Below, in pieces: positions 17,859 to 27,514 of a DNA stretch of 64,000 nucleotides. The DNA comes from Qipengyuania polymorpha (GTDB lineage Bacteria > Pseudomonadota > Alphaproteobacteria > Sphingomonadales > Sphingomonadaceae), in NCBI RefSeq assembly GCF_019711435.1, contig NZ_JAIGNK010000002.1, forward strand, positions 310,001 through 374,000. The letters are read 5' to 3'. Position 1 is the first letter of the stretch. Each line of letters opens with the position of its first letter. The notes under the pieces are model-generated. The model was not told where the DNA came from. It made no database searches and saw nothing but the letters and a program-made list of their open reading frames with translations. A program made the position numbers and the translations under genes.

Positions 17859-18470
17859 ATGAACCGCAAGACCATTTTCGATACTGTCCGCCACATGCTC
17901 GGCCGAGGCTTTCGCCAGAGCGAGGTGGATGCGCTCGACAGCGCTCTCGATGGTGGCGCAGCGATTTCTCCCAAGGACCGTGTTCCACCTGTTCCATCCT
18001 GTCGGGTTTCGCCCGCGGGCCTCCAACTCATCAAGAATTTCGAGGGATGCGCCCGATTGCGGCCCGACGGGCTTTACGAGGCCTATCCCGACCCCGGGAC
18101 AGGCGGCGCGCCATGGACTATCGGCTGGGGCGCGACGGGTCCTGATATCGGGCCCCGGACGGTATGGACCAAGGACCAGTGCGATGCGCGGCTCGAGGCG
18201 GATGTCGCACGCCATGCACGGGATGTCGCGCAGGCACTGGGCGATTGCGCCACCTCGCAAGGCCAGTTCGATGCCCTCGTCAGTTTCCACTACAACACCG
18301 GCGCGATCCACCGCGCCACGCTGACCCGCCTTCACCGGCAAGGCGAATTCGCCCTCGCTGCCGAGGAATTCGCGAAGTGGAAATTTGCGGGCGGGCACAT
18401 CCTCAAGGGCCTCGTTCGCAGGCGCCGCGAAGAAGCAAAACTCTACCGTTCCTGCGGGTTACGAGAGTAA
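17859..18470 (+). CDS. GH24 lysozyme (muramidase)
   Basis: This T4-lysozyme-type enzyme should cleave the MurNAc-GlcNAc bond of peptidoglycan. The active-site region is present: E62 in NFEGCARL, D78 in AYPDPGTG and T87 in WTIGWGATG. A 50-residue N-terminal helix-rich extension precedes the domain, with no clear signal peptide or membrane helix, so the route to the periplasm is unclear. No holin, spanin or phage structural gene is adjacent, so it is a solitary chromosomal copy, possibly of phage origin. Its linker region (codons 39-48) is made by a 28-base sequence repeated elsewhere in the window. Confidence 0.85.
   Translation: MNRKTIFDTVRHMLGRGFRQSEVDALDSALDGGAAISPKDRVPPVPSCRVSPAGLQLIKNFEGCARLRPDGLYEAYPDPGTGGAPWTIGWGATGPDIGPRTVWTKDQCDARLEADVARHARDVAQALGDCATSQGQFDALVSFHYNTGAIHRATLTRLHRQGEFALAAEEFAKWKFAGGHILKGLVRRRREEAKLYRSCGLRE
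17974..18001. repeat. 28-base repeat, copy inside the lysozyme gene
   Basis: This stretch matches the reverse complement of 51857-51884 at 26 of 28 positions. Internally it contains TGTTCCA twice, separated by two bases. Here it encodes part of the linker between the N-terminal extension and the catalytic domain of the lysozyme. The match was found by direct comparison. Confidence 0.75.
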
Positions 18471-18541
18471 ATCCTTGCCAGCGCATTAACCGGAACCGAC
18501 TCCCCATCCTTTCCGTTGCAAGGTCCAAAGGAGTATAAACC

Positions 18542-19567
18542 ATGCGTATTCTTATGGCAGGAGCAGCGGCAGTCGCGCTCGCGGCCAGCGGCGGTGCCTT
18601 GGCCCAGGGTCAAGGCAACGGCAACGGCAACGGCAAGGGTAACGGCAACAAGCCCGCTGCAACACAAAAGCATAACCAGGGCGGCGGCCAGAAGGCCGAT
18701 CGCGGTCCCCAGCGCACAGCGCAGGCAGACCGGCGCGGCGGCAATGGCCAGGGCAACCGGGACAATCGCGGCAACGGCAACGACAAGGCCGACCGCGGCC
18801 CCGACCGCAGCTGGCAGGGCCAGCAAGGCAACCGCGGCAACGACAAGCGCGAAGATCGTCGCTATTCCGATCGCCGTGACGACCGCCGCGATGTCCGCGT
18901 CCGCTATGACGACCGCGACGACCGCCGGATCCTGCGCGGCGAGCGCGACACGCGCTGGCTCGCACAGGACCGCAGCCGCGGCCTCATCGACGGGTGCCCC
19001 CCGGGCCTCGCGAAGAAGCGCAACGGGTGTAACCCTCCGGGACAGGTCAAGGACCGCTACCAGCGCAGCATCTTTGGCTACAACTATCGCCCGAGCCTGT
19101 TCGGCCTAAGCAATTACGACCGTCGTGGCGACTACTATTACCAGGACGGCTACCTCGTGCGCTACGGCGACCGTGGCGGCATTTCGAGCTGGCTCCCGCT
19201 GCTCGGCGGTGCGCTCGGCATCGGCAATGTCTGGCCCAGCAGCTACCAGAGCTATCGCGTGCCCGACTATTACGTCGACTATTACGACCTCGGCGGCCCC
19301 GACCGCTATCGCTATGCCGACAACGTGATCTATCGCGTGGACCCGGACGATGCGGCCATCACCTCGATTGCGGCGCTCATCACCGGCGACGAGTTCACCA
19401 TCGGCCAGCCGATGCCGCGCGGCTACGACGTGTACAATGTCCCCTACGCCTATCGTGACCGCTATTACGATACGCCGGACTATATGTACCGTTATTCCGA
19501 CGGCTACGTGTACCAGATCGACCCCGAAACGCGTCTGGTGGCAGCCGCCATCGACCTGCTGATCTAA
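18542..19567 (+). CDS. Exported Gly/Asn/Asp/Arg-rich protein with Tyr-rich C-terminal region
   Basis: A signal peptide with likely cleavage after ALA (about residue 21) precedes a low-complexity region of GN and DR repeats (about 22-135: GNGNGNGKGNGN, then DRRDDRRD). A conserved-looking middle follows (CPPGLAKKRNGCNPPGQ, about 160-176), similar to RcnB-type periplasmic proteins of sphingomonads. The C-terminal half is rich in Tyr, Asp and Arg and contains two copies of a YRVDP/YQIDP element (about 261 and 324). The function is unknown; a structural or metal-related periplasmic role is a guess. SD AAAGGAG precedes the ATG. The fasciclin gene follows after 15 bases. Confidence 0.75.
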   Translation: MRILMAGAAAVALAASGGALAQGQGNGNGNGKGNGNKPAATQKHNQGGGQKADRGPQRTAQADRRGGNGQGNRDNRGNGNDKADRGPDRSWQGQQGNRGNDKREDRRYSDRRDDRRDVRVRYDDRDDRRILRGERDTRWLAQDRSRGLIDGCPPGLAKKRNGCNPPGQVKDRYQRSIFGYNYRPSLFGLSNYDRRGDYYYQDGYLVRYGDRGGISSWLPLLGGALGIGNVWPSSYQSYRVPDYYVDYYDLGGPDRYRYADNVIYRVDPDDAAITSIAALITGDEFTIGQPMPRGYDVYNVPYAYRDRYYDTPDYMYRYSDGYVYQIDPETRLVAAAIDLLI

Positions 19568-19582
19568 TCCGGAGACAACGAG

Positions 19583-20164
19583 ATGAAGACCAACTTCACG
19601 AAACCCTTCGTGCTGGCCGGTGCAATTGCCGGCCTGGCACTCCTCCCCGCCTGTTCGAGCGATGCAGACACGGCGGAACCTGACGGAACGACGCAGGAGG
19701 AAGCCACGAGAACGCTGGCGGCATCGCTTGGCGACCTGCCCGAAATGGCCACGCTCAACGGCGTGATTTCGGAGGCCGAGCTGGGGTCGATCTTCGACGG
19801 ACCGGCAAGTTATACGCTGCTCGCGCCCAATGATGCGGCCTTCAATGCGCTGGGCGAGGAAGGCCAGGCCCTGATGGATGAAGAACAGCGCCCGGTCCTC
19901 ATCGGCCTGCTGCGCGAACACATCCTGCCCGGTCACCTGACGCCGGAGAACATTGCGCAGGCGCTCGAAACCAAGGGTGGCGATGTCACCATGACCACGC
20001 TCGGCGGTGGTGAAGTCACCTTCGCCAAGGATGGCGACACGATCACCGTATCGAACGGCAATGGCTCGACCGCGAAGCTGGCAGCCACTGCCACGGCAGC
20101 GACAAACGGCGTCATTATCCCGCTCGATACCGTGCTGGTGCCCGAAGAAGAACCCGAGGCCTGA
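19583..20164 (+). CDS. Fasciclin-domain lipoprotein
   Basis: The 193-residue product has a lipoprotein signal (LAGLALLPAC, Cys 24) and an acidic linker. It ends in one fasciclin (FAS1) domain: the H1 motif YTLLAPNDAAFNAL (about 75-88) and the H2 motif ending GVIIPLDTVLVP. FAS1 domains mediate adhesion or protein contacts at cell surfaces. It is 15 bases after the G/N-rich exported protein gene and probably cotranscribed, suggesting the two act in the same compartment. It is convergent with tamB, with only ten bases between stops. Confidence 0.88.
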   Translation: MKTNFTKPFVLAGAIAGLALLPACSSDADTAEPDGTTQEEATRTLAASLGDLPEMATLNGVISEAELGSIFDGPASYTLLAPNDAAFNALGEEGQALMDEEQRPVLIGLLREHILPGHLTPENIAQALETKGGDVTMTTLGGGEVTFAKDGDTITVSNGNGSTAKLAATATAATNGVIIPLDTVLVPEEEPEA

Positions 20165-20174
20165 GCGCTACAAT

Positions 20175-23100
20175 TCAATAGTCGCGGCTGATCTCCGCGA
20201 CGACACTTTCGCGGCCGATGGTCGAGACGCTTGCGAGCAGCGACAGCCAGCTCGTGACGCGGAACTCGACCTCGGTCGCACTGTATCCGCGGCCGTCGGT
20301 TATGATTTCGATGTAGAACTTGCGGCCGATATTCTTGCCAAGAGCAACACCCGTCTCGCGCTCGAGCGCGGGGTCCGCCGAGACTATCCGCAGCCGGTCG
20401 AGTCCGATGGCAGAGCGCAGCTGGTTGATGGGATCGAGCCCGCCCCCGCCGCGCAGGCTGGCGACAGCAGCGCCCAATTGCAGCGCATCGGTGGCCGACA
20501 ATTCGGTGATCGAACCACCGAACAGCAGACGGGCGAGGATTTCCTCCTCGGGCAATGCCGGGTCGGAGCTGAAGGAAATTTCGGTCTGGTCGACCGTGCC
20601 TGTCACCGTGACGATGACATCCACCCCGTCGCGCTCGGTCTCCGCACGGATGTCGAGCGTCGGATTGATGGGGACATTCTCGTCGAAATCGATCTCTCCG
20701 CGCGTGAGTTCGAAGCGCGTCCCGGCAAAGGTATAATCGCCGCGCACCACCGTGGCCGAGCCCCCGATGCGCGGATCATCGGTCGTGCCGCGCAGGATGA
20801 TGTCGGCGCCCCATTCGCTGTCGAGCCCCATGCCGTCGACATCGATGCGACTGCTGCCGCGCGCGTCGATCAGGTAGCGCCACGGACGGCTGGCGGCGAC
20901 ACGCCGTTCGCGGTCGGCCGGCTCGTTGATTTCACGTGTGGCGATGCGCGGGAGGCGCAAGTCCTCCGCCGCCGTGCCCAGCTTCCAGCTTGCGCGGTTG
21001 ATACGTAGCCGCCCGGCGATGGTCCCGCCCAGCCCGTTGGAAACGATGCGCAAGGGGCCACTGATGGTCGCGGTAAGGCCGTTGGCTTCGAGCAGGCGCG
21101 CATTGGTCGCAGAAGCGCGCAGGTCCAGCGTGGGCCCGCGTATCTCGGTGAAGCGGCCCTCGACCCGCTCGCCCAGTCCTTCGAGATCGACGATGCCGCT
21201 GCCGGTGACAGTGCCGCCATTCTCGGTCGTGCCTGCAAATCGGGTGAGGTTGAGGCGCGAGCTGGCAAATGTGCCGCGGACCGACACGTTGCGGATATCG
21301 GTGCCCGACAGTGAACTGCGCACGCGCAAGTCGTCGCTCGTCACGCGTCCCAGCACGCGCGGATTGGCGAGTGTGCCCGTTGCGTTCGCCGAGATGGCAA
21401 GGGGGCCGGTCAAATCGAACGCGTCGACGGCAGCAAGCCGCCACAGGCTCTCCGCTGCGCCTTCATACCGCAATTGCCCGTCGAGCCGCCCGGCCCTCAG
21501 GCGCTGCGTCAGGTCGCCCGATGCCGGCAAGTCGGTGATATAGGCCTGGACGCGCCCGCGGCGGATGTCCTCGTTAGCCAGCACGGCGCGCGCCTCGAGA
21601 CTGTTCTCGTCGAGGCGCGCCAGCAGCGAGAGGTCAACCGGCTTGGACGTCAGCACGAGGCCCGATCGGGTGAGGTCGTCGACCTTCACCCTCGCCGTTC
21701 CGCTCGGCAACCCGCCCTTTGGTGCGCGGAAATCGATGATGCCCGAAATCGTGCCCCCCATTCCGAGGTCTGCCATGGCCACGTCGGCCAGCGACAGCGG
21801 CATGTCGGCGAGCTTCAATTCGAGTGCGGTTTCGTTCTCGCCGAACAGGCCGGATGCGATCACGCCGCCGTCGCCATAGCTCAGCTGCGTCGGCGACAGG
21901 CGCCAGCCACCTTCGACCGAAGTAAGCACCGCACGGCGCGGCATGGTGATTTCGCGTCCTGCAAACTGGCCCTTCGCTGCCACCGCGATACGCTCGGGGC
22001 GGAACTGCGCATTGAGATCGAGCGCAAAGCGGTTGCCGCGCCGTCCCGCAATCGCCGCATCGACCGACCCAATGCCGTCCTTCACCGCTCCCTTGGCGGC
22101 AAGCCGGCCGATGAAGAGCGTGCCATATTGCAAACCCTGCGCGCTCGCGGTGCCGGAGAAGTCGTAGGAGCCACCGCCGATGACCCCGCTGGCATCCACT
22201 TCCGCGCGCCCCAGGAGCAGGGGAGTATCGCCACCGAAACGGGCATTGCGTGCAGTCAGGTCGATATCGACACCCTGCCCACCTGCGCGCGGCGCGAGCG
22301 CGACCGTCCCGTCGAGACCGCCACCGGCCAGTGCCAGCGTGCCCTGCGCGCCGCCATCGACCAGCAGGAGGTCGCCCGACAGGTCGGTATCGGAAACGGA
22401 CAACTGCTCGATGGATATGCGGGTCGGACTGTCTTCGGACGAGTAAAGGCCAAGCACACCCTCGAAAGGTCCGAGGACCGAGCCGCCCTCGGTGTCGATC
22501 GAGAAGCCTTCTTCGGTAGGCGCAATTGCGAGGCGCACATTGTCGAGCCCGGTGACCGGCCTTGCAAACACGAGCTCCGCCGTCGGCGCGCCATCCTCGA
22601 TCCGGCCTTGCACCGTGAAGGGGCCGTAATCGGCATGTTCGCCCTGCCCTGCCAGCGTGGTGGTGGAGCCGTCGATGGCGCCGTCCATGGCGAGGGACAG
22701 CTTCTCGGCATCGATGCGCAGGTCATTGAAGTCGATAGCGGCGCCGCTGCTCGTAGCTACGCCGCCACGCACGCGGATGGCTGGGCCCGCAAGGGTGGCG
22801 AGCGTGTCATTGCTGACCGGAGAAATCCGTGCGTCGAGATTGGCCCCGAGCCGCCAGCCCGAAGGCAGGAGGTCGAAATCGACCACCGCCGTACCGCCCG
22901 CCGTGCCGACGTTGTCGAGCGCCAATCGGTCGGCTCGCACCGGTCCGCGGATCTGGTAGCGTCCTGCATCGAGGTCACCCCGCAGCGCGAGATTGGCCGC
23001 AAGGCCGCGAAAAGCGATACGCAGGTCGTCGCCTATGAGCTGGTTTCCGGCAAGGACGACCTGGCCGCGACCCGTGCCATTGACGAGCCGCGGATCGACC

Positions 23101-24383
23101 AGCGCATTGCCGGTTTCGATACGCGCGACCTGGAGGGTGAGGGGAACTGTCCAGCGCGCCCCGTCATACCGCGCAGTGCCTTGCTGCCTCAGCCCCGCGA
23201 TCCGCGTCGTACCCGAGACGAGACGTCCGATGCGCAGGTCGTGGACGATGGTGAGGTCGTCGAAGGCACCATCCACGCTGGCCGCCAGGCGCGTATCCTC
23301 CAGCCGCAGGTCCGGACCGAACAGCGCGGGATCGCGCAGCAAGGCATCGAGTTCGTAATTCGCGACACGGTTCTCCGCGAGGTCGATAAGCCCCTCGCCT
23401 TCAAGCCGGATACCTCGCCCGACCAGCTCCGTCTCGCCATCGAACGCACGGTTGTCGATGGCGAGCTTTGCGCGGAGCGAGACATCGCTGCCCAGCGCAT
23501 CGGCGAGCGTACCGGTCAAGAAATCGCTCGGGTCCACTTTTCCGAGGAGGCCGAAAGTGCCGGAATTGTTGACGATGCGCAGCGCAGCGACCCGGTCGCC
23601 GCCAGAGCGTACGAGCAGTCCGCCCTTCCAGTTCGACCATGTGCCCTCGCCCTGCAGCTTGGCGCTGTAGCTGTCGGGCAGGCCGAGCATGGCGGCGAGA
23701 GGACCTTCCGCGTCGGCCTCCAAATCGGCAAACAGGTCGAAATCGTCGCCATCGGGTTCGGCGTGGACGCGCAGCGCCAGCGTATCGCGTTCGCCCAGCT
23801 TCGCATTGCCCGCGACGAACAGGCGGCGGTCCTCGACCTGGACTTCGGCATCGAGATCGACCCGCTGCGCCGCGTCACCCGCAATCCCGGGCGCCAGCGT
23901 GAGGTTATCGATGGTGAGCTTGTCGATCGAGATATCGAAACCAGGCAGGACGGGGCCGTCGTCTTCGCTCGGCAGGAACTCCGGCAAGCGTTCGAGCGTG
24001 GCGCGGCGGGCAGCGAAGCTGTCGATATCGAGCCGGTTGTTCAGCCATGCGCGCGGGTTCCAGTCGACCTCGGCACGCGGGATGGTCATGAACACGCCCT
24101 GCGGGTCCGACAGCGTCACATCGTGCAGCACGGCATCGCCGTAGATATTGCCCTCGATACGCCCGATACGGATGACGAGGCCGTTGGGGAAGGTCTGCTT
24201 GGCAATCTGGCTGGCGAGGAAACGCTCGCCGAGGGGCGTGTTCAGCAAGACCAGCGCCGCGACGAGCAGCAGGATCGGTGCGACGATAAGGATGAGTGCC
24301 CACTTGCCGAACCGCCGCGCACGACTGCGCTTTCGCTGGGCCGGAGCGGTTTCCGCCGCGTCCTGCACTTCCGCCCCGGCCAT
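20175..24383 (-). CDS. tamB: Translocation and assembly module subunit TamB
   Basis: TamB spans the periplasm from an inner-membrane anchor to the outer-membrane barrel TamA and is implicated in barrel protein assembly and phospholipid transport. The 1402-residue length, the single N-terminal helix after a basic stretch (KRSRARRFGKWALILIV, helix about 28-47), the long repetitive beta-rich middle and the C-terminal TamB (DUF490) domain with GLDRLRI near 1350 all fit. The ATG overlaps the tamA stop by one base (TGATG), so expression is coupled. Confidence 0.93.
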   Translation of the reverse strand: MAGAEVQDAAETAPAQRKRSRARRFGKWALILIVAPILLLVAALVLLNTPLGERFLASQIAKQTFPNGLVIRIGRIEGNIYGDAVLHDVTLSDPQGVFMTIPRAEVDWNPRAWLNNRLDIDSFAARRATLERLPEFLPSEDDGPVLPGFDISIDKLTIDNLTLAPGIAGDAAQRVDLDAEVQVEDRRLFVAGNAKLGERDTLALRVHAEPDGDDFDLFADLEADAEGPLAAMLGLPDSYSAKLQGEGTWSNWKGGLLVRSGGDRVAALRIVNNSGTFGLLGKVDPSDFLTGTLADALGSDVSLRAKLAIDNRAFDGETELVGRGIRLEGEGLIDLAENRVANYELDALLRDPALFGPDLRLEDTRLAASVDGAFDDLTIVHDLRIGRLVSGTTRIAGLRQQGTARYDGARWTVPLTLQVARIETGNALVDPRLVNGTGRGQVVLAGNQLIGDDLRIAFRGLAANLALRGDLDAGRYQIRGPVRADRLALDNVGTAGGTAVVDFDLLPSGWRLGANLDARISPVSNDTLATLAGPAIRVRGGVATSSGAAIDFNDLRIDAEKLSLAMDGAIDGSTTTLAGQGEHADYGPFTVQGRIEDGAPTAELVFARPVTGLDNVRLAIAPTEEGFSIDTEGGSVLGPFEGVLGLYSSEDSPTRISIEQLSVSDTDLSGDLLLVDGGAQGTLALAGGGLDGTVALAPRAGGQGVDIDLTARNARFGGDTPLLLGRAEVDASGVIGGGSYDFSGTASAQGLQYGTLFIGRLAAKGAVKDGIGSVDAAIAGRRGNRFALDLNAQFRPERIAVAAKGQFAGREITMPRRAVLTSVEGGWRLSPTQLSYGDGGVIASGLFGENETALELKLADMPLSLADVAMADLGMGGTISGIIDFRAPKGGLPSGTARVKVDDLTRSGLVLTSKPVDLSLLARLDENSLEARAVLANEDIRRGRVQAYITDLPASGDLTQRLRAGRLDGQLRYEGAAESLWRLAAVDAFDLTGPLAISANATGTLANPRVLGRVTSDDLRVRSSLSGTDIRNVSVRGTFASSRLNLTRFAGTTENGGTVTGSGIVDLEGLGERVEGRFTEIRGPTLDLRASATNARLLEANGLTATISGPLRIVSNGLGGTIAGRLRINRASWKLGTAAEDLRLPRIATREINEPADRERRVAASRPWRYLIDARGSSRIDVDGMGLDSEWGADIILRGTTDDPRIGGSATVVRGDYTFAGTRFELTRGEIDFDENVPINPTLDIRAETERDGVDVIVTVTGTVDQTEISFSSDPALPEEEILARLLFGGSITELSATDALQLGAAVASLRGGGGLDPINQLRSAIGLDRLRIVSADPALERETGVALGKNIGRKFYIEIITDGRGYSATEVEFRVTSWLSLLASVSTIGRESVVAEISRDY

Positions 24384-26572
24384 CAGAAAGCCTGCCCCAG
24401 CGAAACATAGACCGCGACGGGTGCATCATCGGGATCGGGGTTGAGCGGGGTCGCCACATCGATGCGCAAGGGTCCGAAACCGGTCGCATAGCGCAGGCCT
24501 ACGCCCGCGCCATATTTCACATATTGGAAGTCGGGCGTCGAAGAAATCGATACGGACCCTGCATCGAGAAACGGCACCACCGAAACGGCACCGTCGAACA
24601 AGCCGGTTCCGATACGGGCTTCGATCGATGCCTCGACAAGGCTCGCCCCCCCGGTCGGTTCGCCGAGGTCGTTCTGCGGACCGATTTTCTCGTAGCCATA
24701 GCCGCGAACGGAACCACCGCCGCCGGCGTAAAGTCGCCGCGAGGGCGGGACCCCGTAGAGTTCGCCCCCCTGGATGGTCGCGAAGCGGCCGCGCGTCGCC
24801 AGCACGATGCTGTCACTCACCGGCTGGTAGTAACTGCCGTCTGCCTGCAGGCGGAAATAGGTAAACTCGTCATCGACCGTGTGGGATATCTCCGGGGCCA
24901 CGAATCCGCCGAGGCGGAAACCTTGGGTCGGATCGAGCAGCGAGTCGGTCGTATCGATCGTGGCGCGGCCAAAGACGGAACCGACGAAATAGGTCTGCCG
25001 CGGGCGCGGGATACCCGCGATGACGCGATTGCGCTCATCGGTCGCAAGCAATTCCACACCAACGGCCCAACTCAGCGGCTTTTGGAAGAGCAGCGTCGAA
25101 AGCTTCTCGAACGTGCCGGTAAAAGCGACCGTATTGGCATCGTAGGCGTCGGTATTGAGCGTGCGCGCATAGGTATCGAGCGTCAGGACCCTGTCGCGCC
25201 CGGTGAAGTTGTTCTTGCGGAAGGTGATGCCCGCCATCTGTTCGCGCGTGCCTACGACGCCGCGCAGGCGGAGCGAGCCTTCGGGCGGGAACAGGTTTCG
25301 ATGTTCCCAGCTGGCCTGGATACGGTAGCCTTCCTCGGTACCGTAGCCGATCGCGCCCGCGATGGTGCGCAGCTTGGCGCGCTTCAGCTCGACTTCCATG
25401 TCCACGACGCCCGGCTCGTCGCCTTGCGGCGGAGTGACCTCGCGCGGGGTGATTTCAACAGAGGAGACGAGCCCCGTGGCCGTGACTGCGCGGCGCAGGT
25501 CCATCGACAGGCTGCGCTTGTACGTTTCGCCCGGCTCGAAGCGCGCGATGGTGCCGAGATGGCGCCCGGACAGGAATTCCGGATCGCTGCTGGTCACTTC
25601 GCCAAAGACATATTTGCCATTCGGCTCGACCGCGAGGGTGAGGTCGCCTTCCTCGCGCGCATGGTCGATGAGCAGTTGCGGCTCGTCGATGGCGGCGAAG
25701 GGATAGCCGGTTTCGCCCAGCATGCGGTCGAGGTCGAACTGCTCCTGCACGATGGTGTCGCTTTGCAGGAAGTCCCCGGGGTAAATTTCGAACGCGGCGC
25801 GCAAGGCCTCGAAATCGGGCGCCGCGGCGAGATTACCGAGGTTCACCGCGCCCACGCGGTAGCGGTTGCCAGGCACGATATCGAACCGCACCGTCGGCGA
25901 CGCATCGGCGGTCTCGTCGCCCGCCTCCAAGGTGCCGATGCTGCGCGTGACCTGCCCGTCGTAATACCCGTAAACACGCAGCAGGTTGTTCAGCAGTTCC
26001 TCATCCTCGTTGGCGCGCGCGGCAAGCTGGGCGACACTGGCTTCGTCGCTGCCCAGTTCCTCGATGGTCGAGAGCGCCTCGTAGCGCTCGACGAAATCGC
26101 CACGGTCGGTGAAAGGGGGTTCGGCCTGCGGGAAGCCGAGCACGAGATTGTCTGCCAGCCGCTCGGTTTCGGCTTCTTCGAAATTCAGTTCCGCACGGCC
26201 GAGGTCGAGATCGGCGAACTCGATATCCTCCTCCGGTTCGAGCTGCTCGATATCCTCAATGGCGATGTCTTCGGGCCAGGGCAGGTCGAGCCCGGGAGGG
26301 GTTTCGATAGGTGTTTCGGGCTCGGGCGTCTCGGCGTCAGGGGCCTGCACTGTTTCGTCCGAACCCTGCGAGGCCCAGTCCTCGGGATTGTCCAGCGCCG
26401 AATCGGGAATGAGGTCTTCAAGGGTCTTCGGCGCCTGCCGGTCTTGCGCGGCCAGCGGCACTCCCGCCAGCGCAATCGCGGCGACACACAGTTTCAGTCC
26501 GTTGCAAAAAAGCTCAGTCGGCGAGCTTGTATTCGAGCTGGCTGCCGTCCTTGGAGGGCATGGGCTCGCCAT
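24383..26572 (-). CDS. tamA: Outer-membrane barrel assembly protein TamA (BamA/Omp85 family)
   Basis: The product has an acidic, Pro/Glu-rich N-terminal region, POTRA-like repeats (for example [12 protein letters not shown], about 265-276) and a C-terminal surface-antigen barrel ending SLGQAF. The Omp85 signature appears as [10 protein letters not shown]. The start is uncertain. ATG at 26572 overlaps bpt by 59 bases and yields a long n-region before the hydrophobic signal [16 protein letters not shown]; a non-ATG start nearer 26500, just beyond the bpt stop, would give a cleaner signal peptide. It is followed directly by tamB, so the pair is the canonical TamAB module. Confidence 0.9.
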   Translation of the reverse strand: MASPCPPRTAASSNTSSPTELFCNGLKLCVAAIALAGVPLAAQDRQAPKTLEDLIPDSALDNPEDWASQGSDETVQAPDAETPEPETPIETPPGLDLPWPEDIAIEDIEQLEPEEDIEFADLDLGRAELNFEEAETERLADNLVLGFPQAEPPFTDRGDFVERYEALSTIEELGSDEASVAQLAARANEDEELLNNLLRVYGYYDGQVTRSIGTLEAGDETADASPTVRFDIVPGNRYRVGAVNLGNLAAAPDFEALRAAFEIYPGDFLQSDTIVQEQFDLDRMLGETGYPFAAIDEPQLLIDHAREEGDLTLAVEPNGKYVFGEVTSSDPEFLSGRHLGTIARFEPGETYKRSLSMDLRRAVTATGLVSSVEITPREVTPPQGDEPGVVDMEVELKRAKLRTIAGAIGYGTEEGYRIQASWEHRNLFPPEGSLRLRGVVGTREQMAGITFRKNNFTGRDRVLTLDTYARTLNTDAYDANTVAFTGTFEKLSTLLFQKPLSWAVGVELLATDERNRVIAGIPRPRQTYFVGSVFGRATIDTTDSLLDPTQGFRLGGFVAPEISHTVDDEFTYFRLQADGSYYQPVSDSIVLATRGRFATIQGGELYGVPPSRRLYAGGGGSVRGYGYEKIGPQNDLGEPTGGASLVEASIEARIGTGLFDGAVSVVPFLDAGSVSISSTPDFQYVKYGAGVGLRYATGFGPLRIDVATPLNPDPDDAPVAVYVSLGQAF

Positions 26573-27356
26573 CGCGTTCCTTGCGGGGAGCGGTTGCGGC
26601 ACTGATGAGGCGCTTCTGCTCGGCGTCGGGCATGCGCTCCCAACCGTTGCGGCTGAGGCGTTCGAGCGGGCGATAGCGGACCTTGTATTGCATCCGGTCG
26701 GAGCCTTCGACCCAGTAGCCGAGGTACACGTAGGGGAGGCCGCTGTCCGCAGCGCGCCTGATGTGGTCGAGGATGATGTAATTCCCAAGCCCGGCCCGAT
26801 CCTCAATCTCAGGGTCGTAGAAGCTGTAGATCATCGACAGCCCGTCGCCCTGCACGTCCGTGAGGCAGGCACCGACCAGTTTCCCTGGCTCGTTACCCTC
26901 TCCCGGTTCCCGATATTCAATGACATAGCTGGATACCGGCGTGTGTTCCACCATATCCGCAAAATCGCTTTCGTCCATCTCCGCCATGCCCCCGCCGGGG
27001 TGACGTGCCGCAAGATAGCGACGAAGCAATTCATACTGCTCGTCGGTCGCCCATGGGCGACACTCGGACGCGATAAGGTCGCTGTTCTGCTTGAGCGTGC
27101 GCTTCTGGCTGGACGAAGCCTTGAATTCGTTCGCCACCACGCGAACCGAGACGCAGGCCTGGCAATCGAGGCAGGAGGGACGATAGGCGACAGTCTGGCT
27201 GCGGCGGAAACCGATCCGGCCCAGCGCTTCGTTCAACTCGTCGGCGGAATCGCCGCGCAGTTCGGTGAAGACCTTCCGCTCGCTGCGCCCGGGCAGGTAC
27301 GGACACGGCGCAGGGCTGGTCACGAAAAACCGGGGAAAGCGAATGGGTGCCGTCAC
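26514..27356 (-). CDS. bpt: Leucyl/arginyl-tRNA-protein transferase (Bpt/Ate family)
   Basis: The enzyme transfers an amino acid from aminoacyl-tRNA to the N-terminus of proteins bearing acidic residues, feeding the N-degron pathway. The 280-residue product has the family start [14 protein letters not shown] (about 18-31), the cysteine-rich patch [13 protein letters not shown] (about 61-73) and the closing segment [17 protein letters not shown]. In alphaproteobacteria this family is usually annotated Bpt (leucyl) or Ate (arginyl); sequence alone does not decide. Its 3' end overlaps the tamA start region. Confidence 0.92.
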   Translation of the reverse strand: MTAPIRFPRFFVTSPAPCPYLPGRSERKVFTELRGDSADELNEALGRIGFRRSQTVAYRPSCLDCQACVSVRVVANEFKASSSQKRTLKQNSDLIASECRPWATDEQYELLRRYLAARHPGGGMAEMDESDFADMVEHTPVSSYVIEYREPGEGNEPGKLVGACLTDVQGDGLSMIYSFYDPEIEDRAGLGNYIILDHIRRAADSGLPYVYLGYWVEGSDRMQYKVRYRPLERLSRNGWERMPDAEQKRLISAATAPRKERDGEPMPSKDGSQLEYKLAD

Positions 27357-27427
27357 GGCTGCGGGATCCTCTCTTGGTGCGACGTTCTATTCGTTAACAA
27401 CTCCTTTATGCATGAGCAGGGTCCGGG

Positions 27428-27442
27428 TTAAAAGGCAATTAA
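27428..27442. promoter_or_regulatory. TTAA-N7-TTAA, CtrA-type binding site
   Basis: TTAA at 27428-27431 and 27439-27442 are separated by seven bases (AAGGCAA) and flanked as GGTTAA and TTAACC. This is the exact consensus of the alphaproteobacterial cell-cycle regulator CtrA. It lies 72 bases upstream of the bpt ATG and beyond the ilvA stop, so it could control bpt-tamA-tamB. Confidence 0.5.
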
Positions 27443-27514
27443 CCACGAAAAATCGCCTCGCCGCGCGAGTCGCACGGGTCGGATGGTTAATCGCGTTAAG
27501 ATTCAGGCGCCTGT

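Noticed and set aside
21474..24410. 978-residue plus-strand frame antisense to tamB
   Set aside because: It is a shadow of the tamB gene with no recognisable domain.
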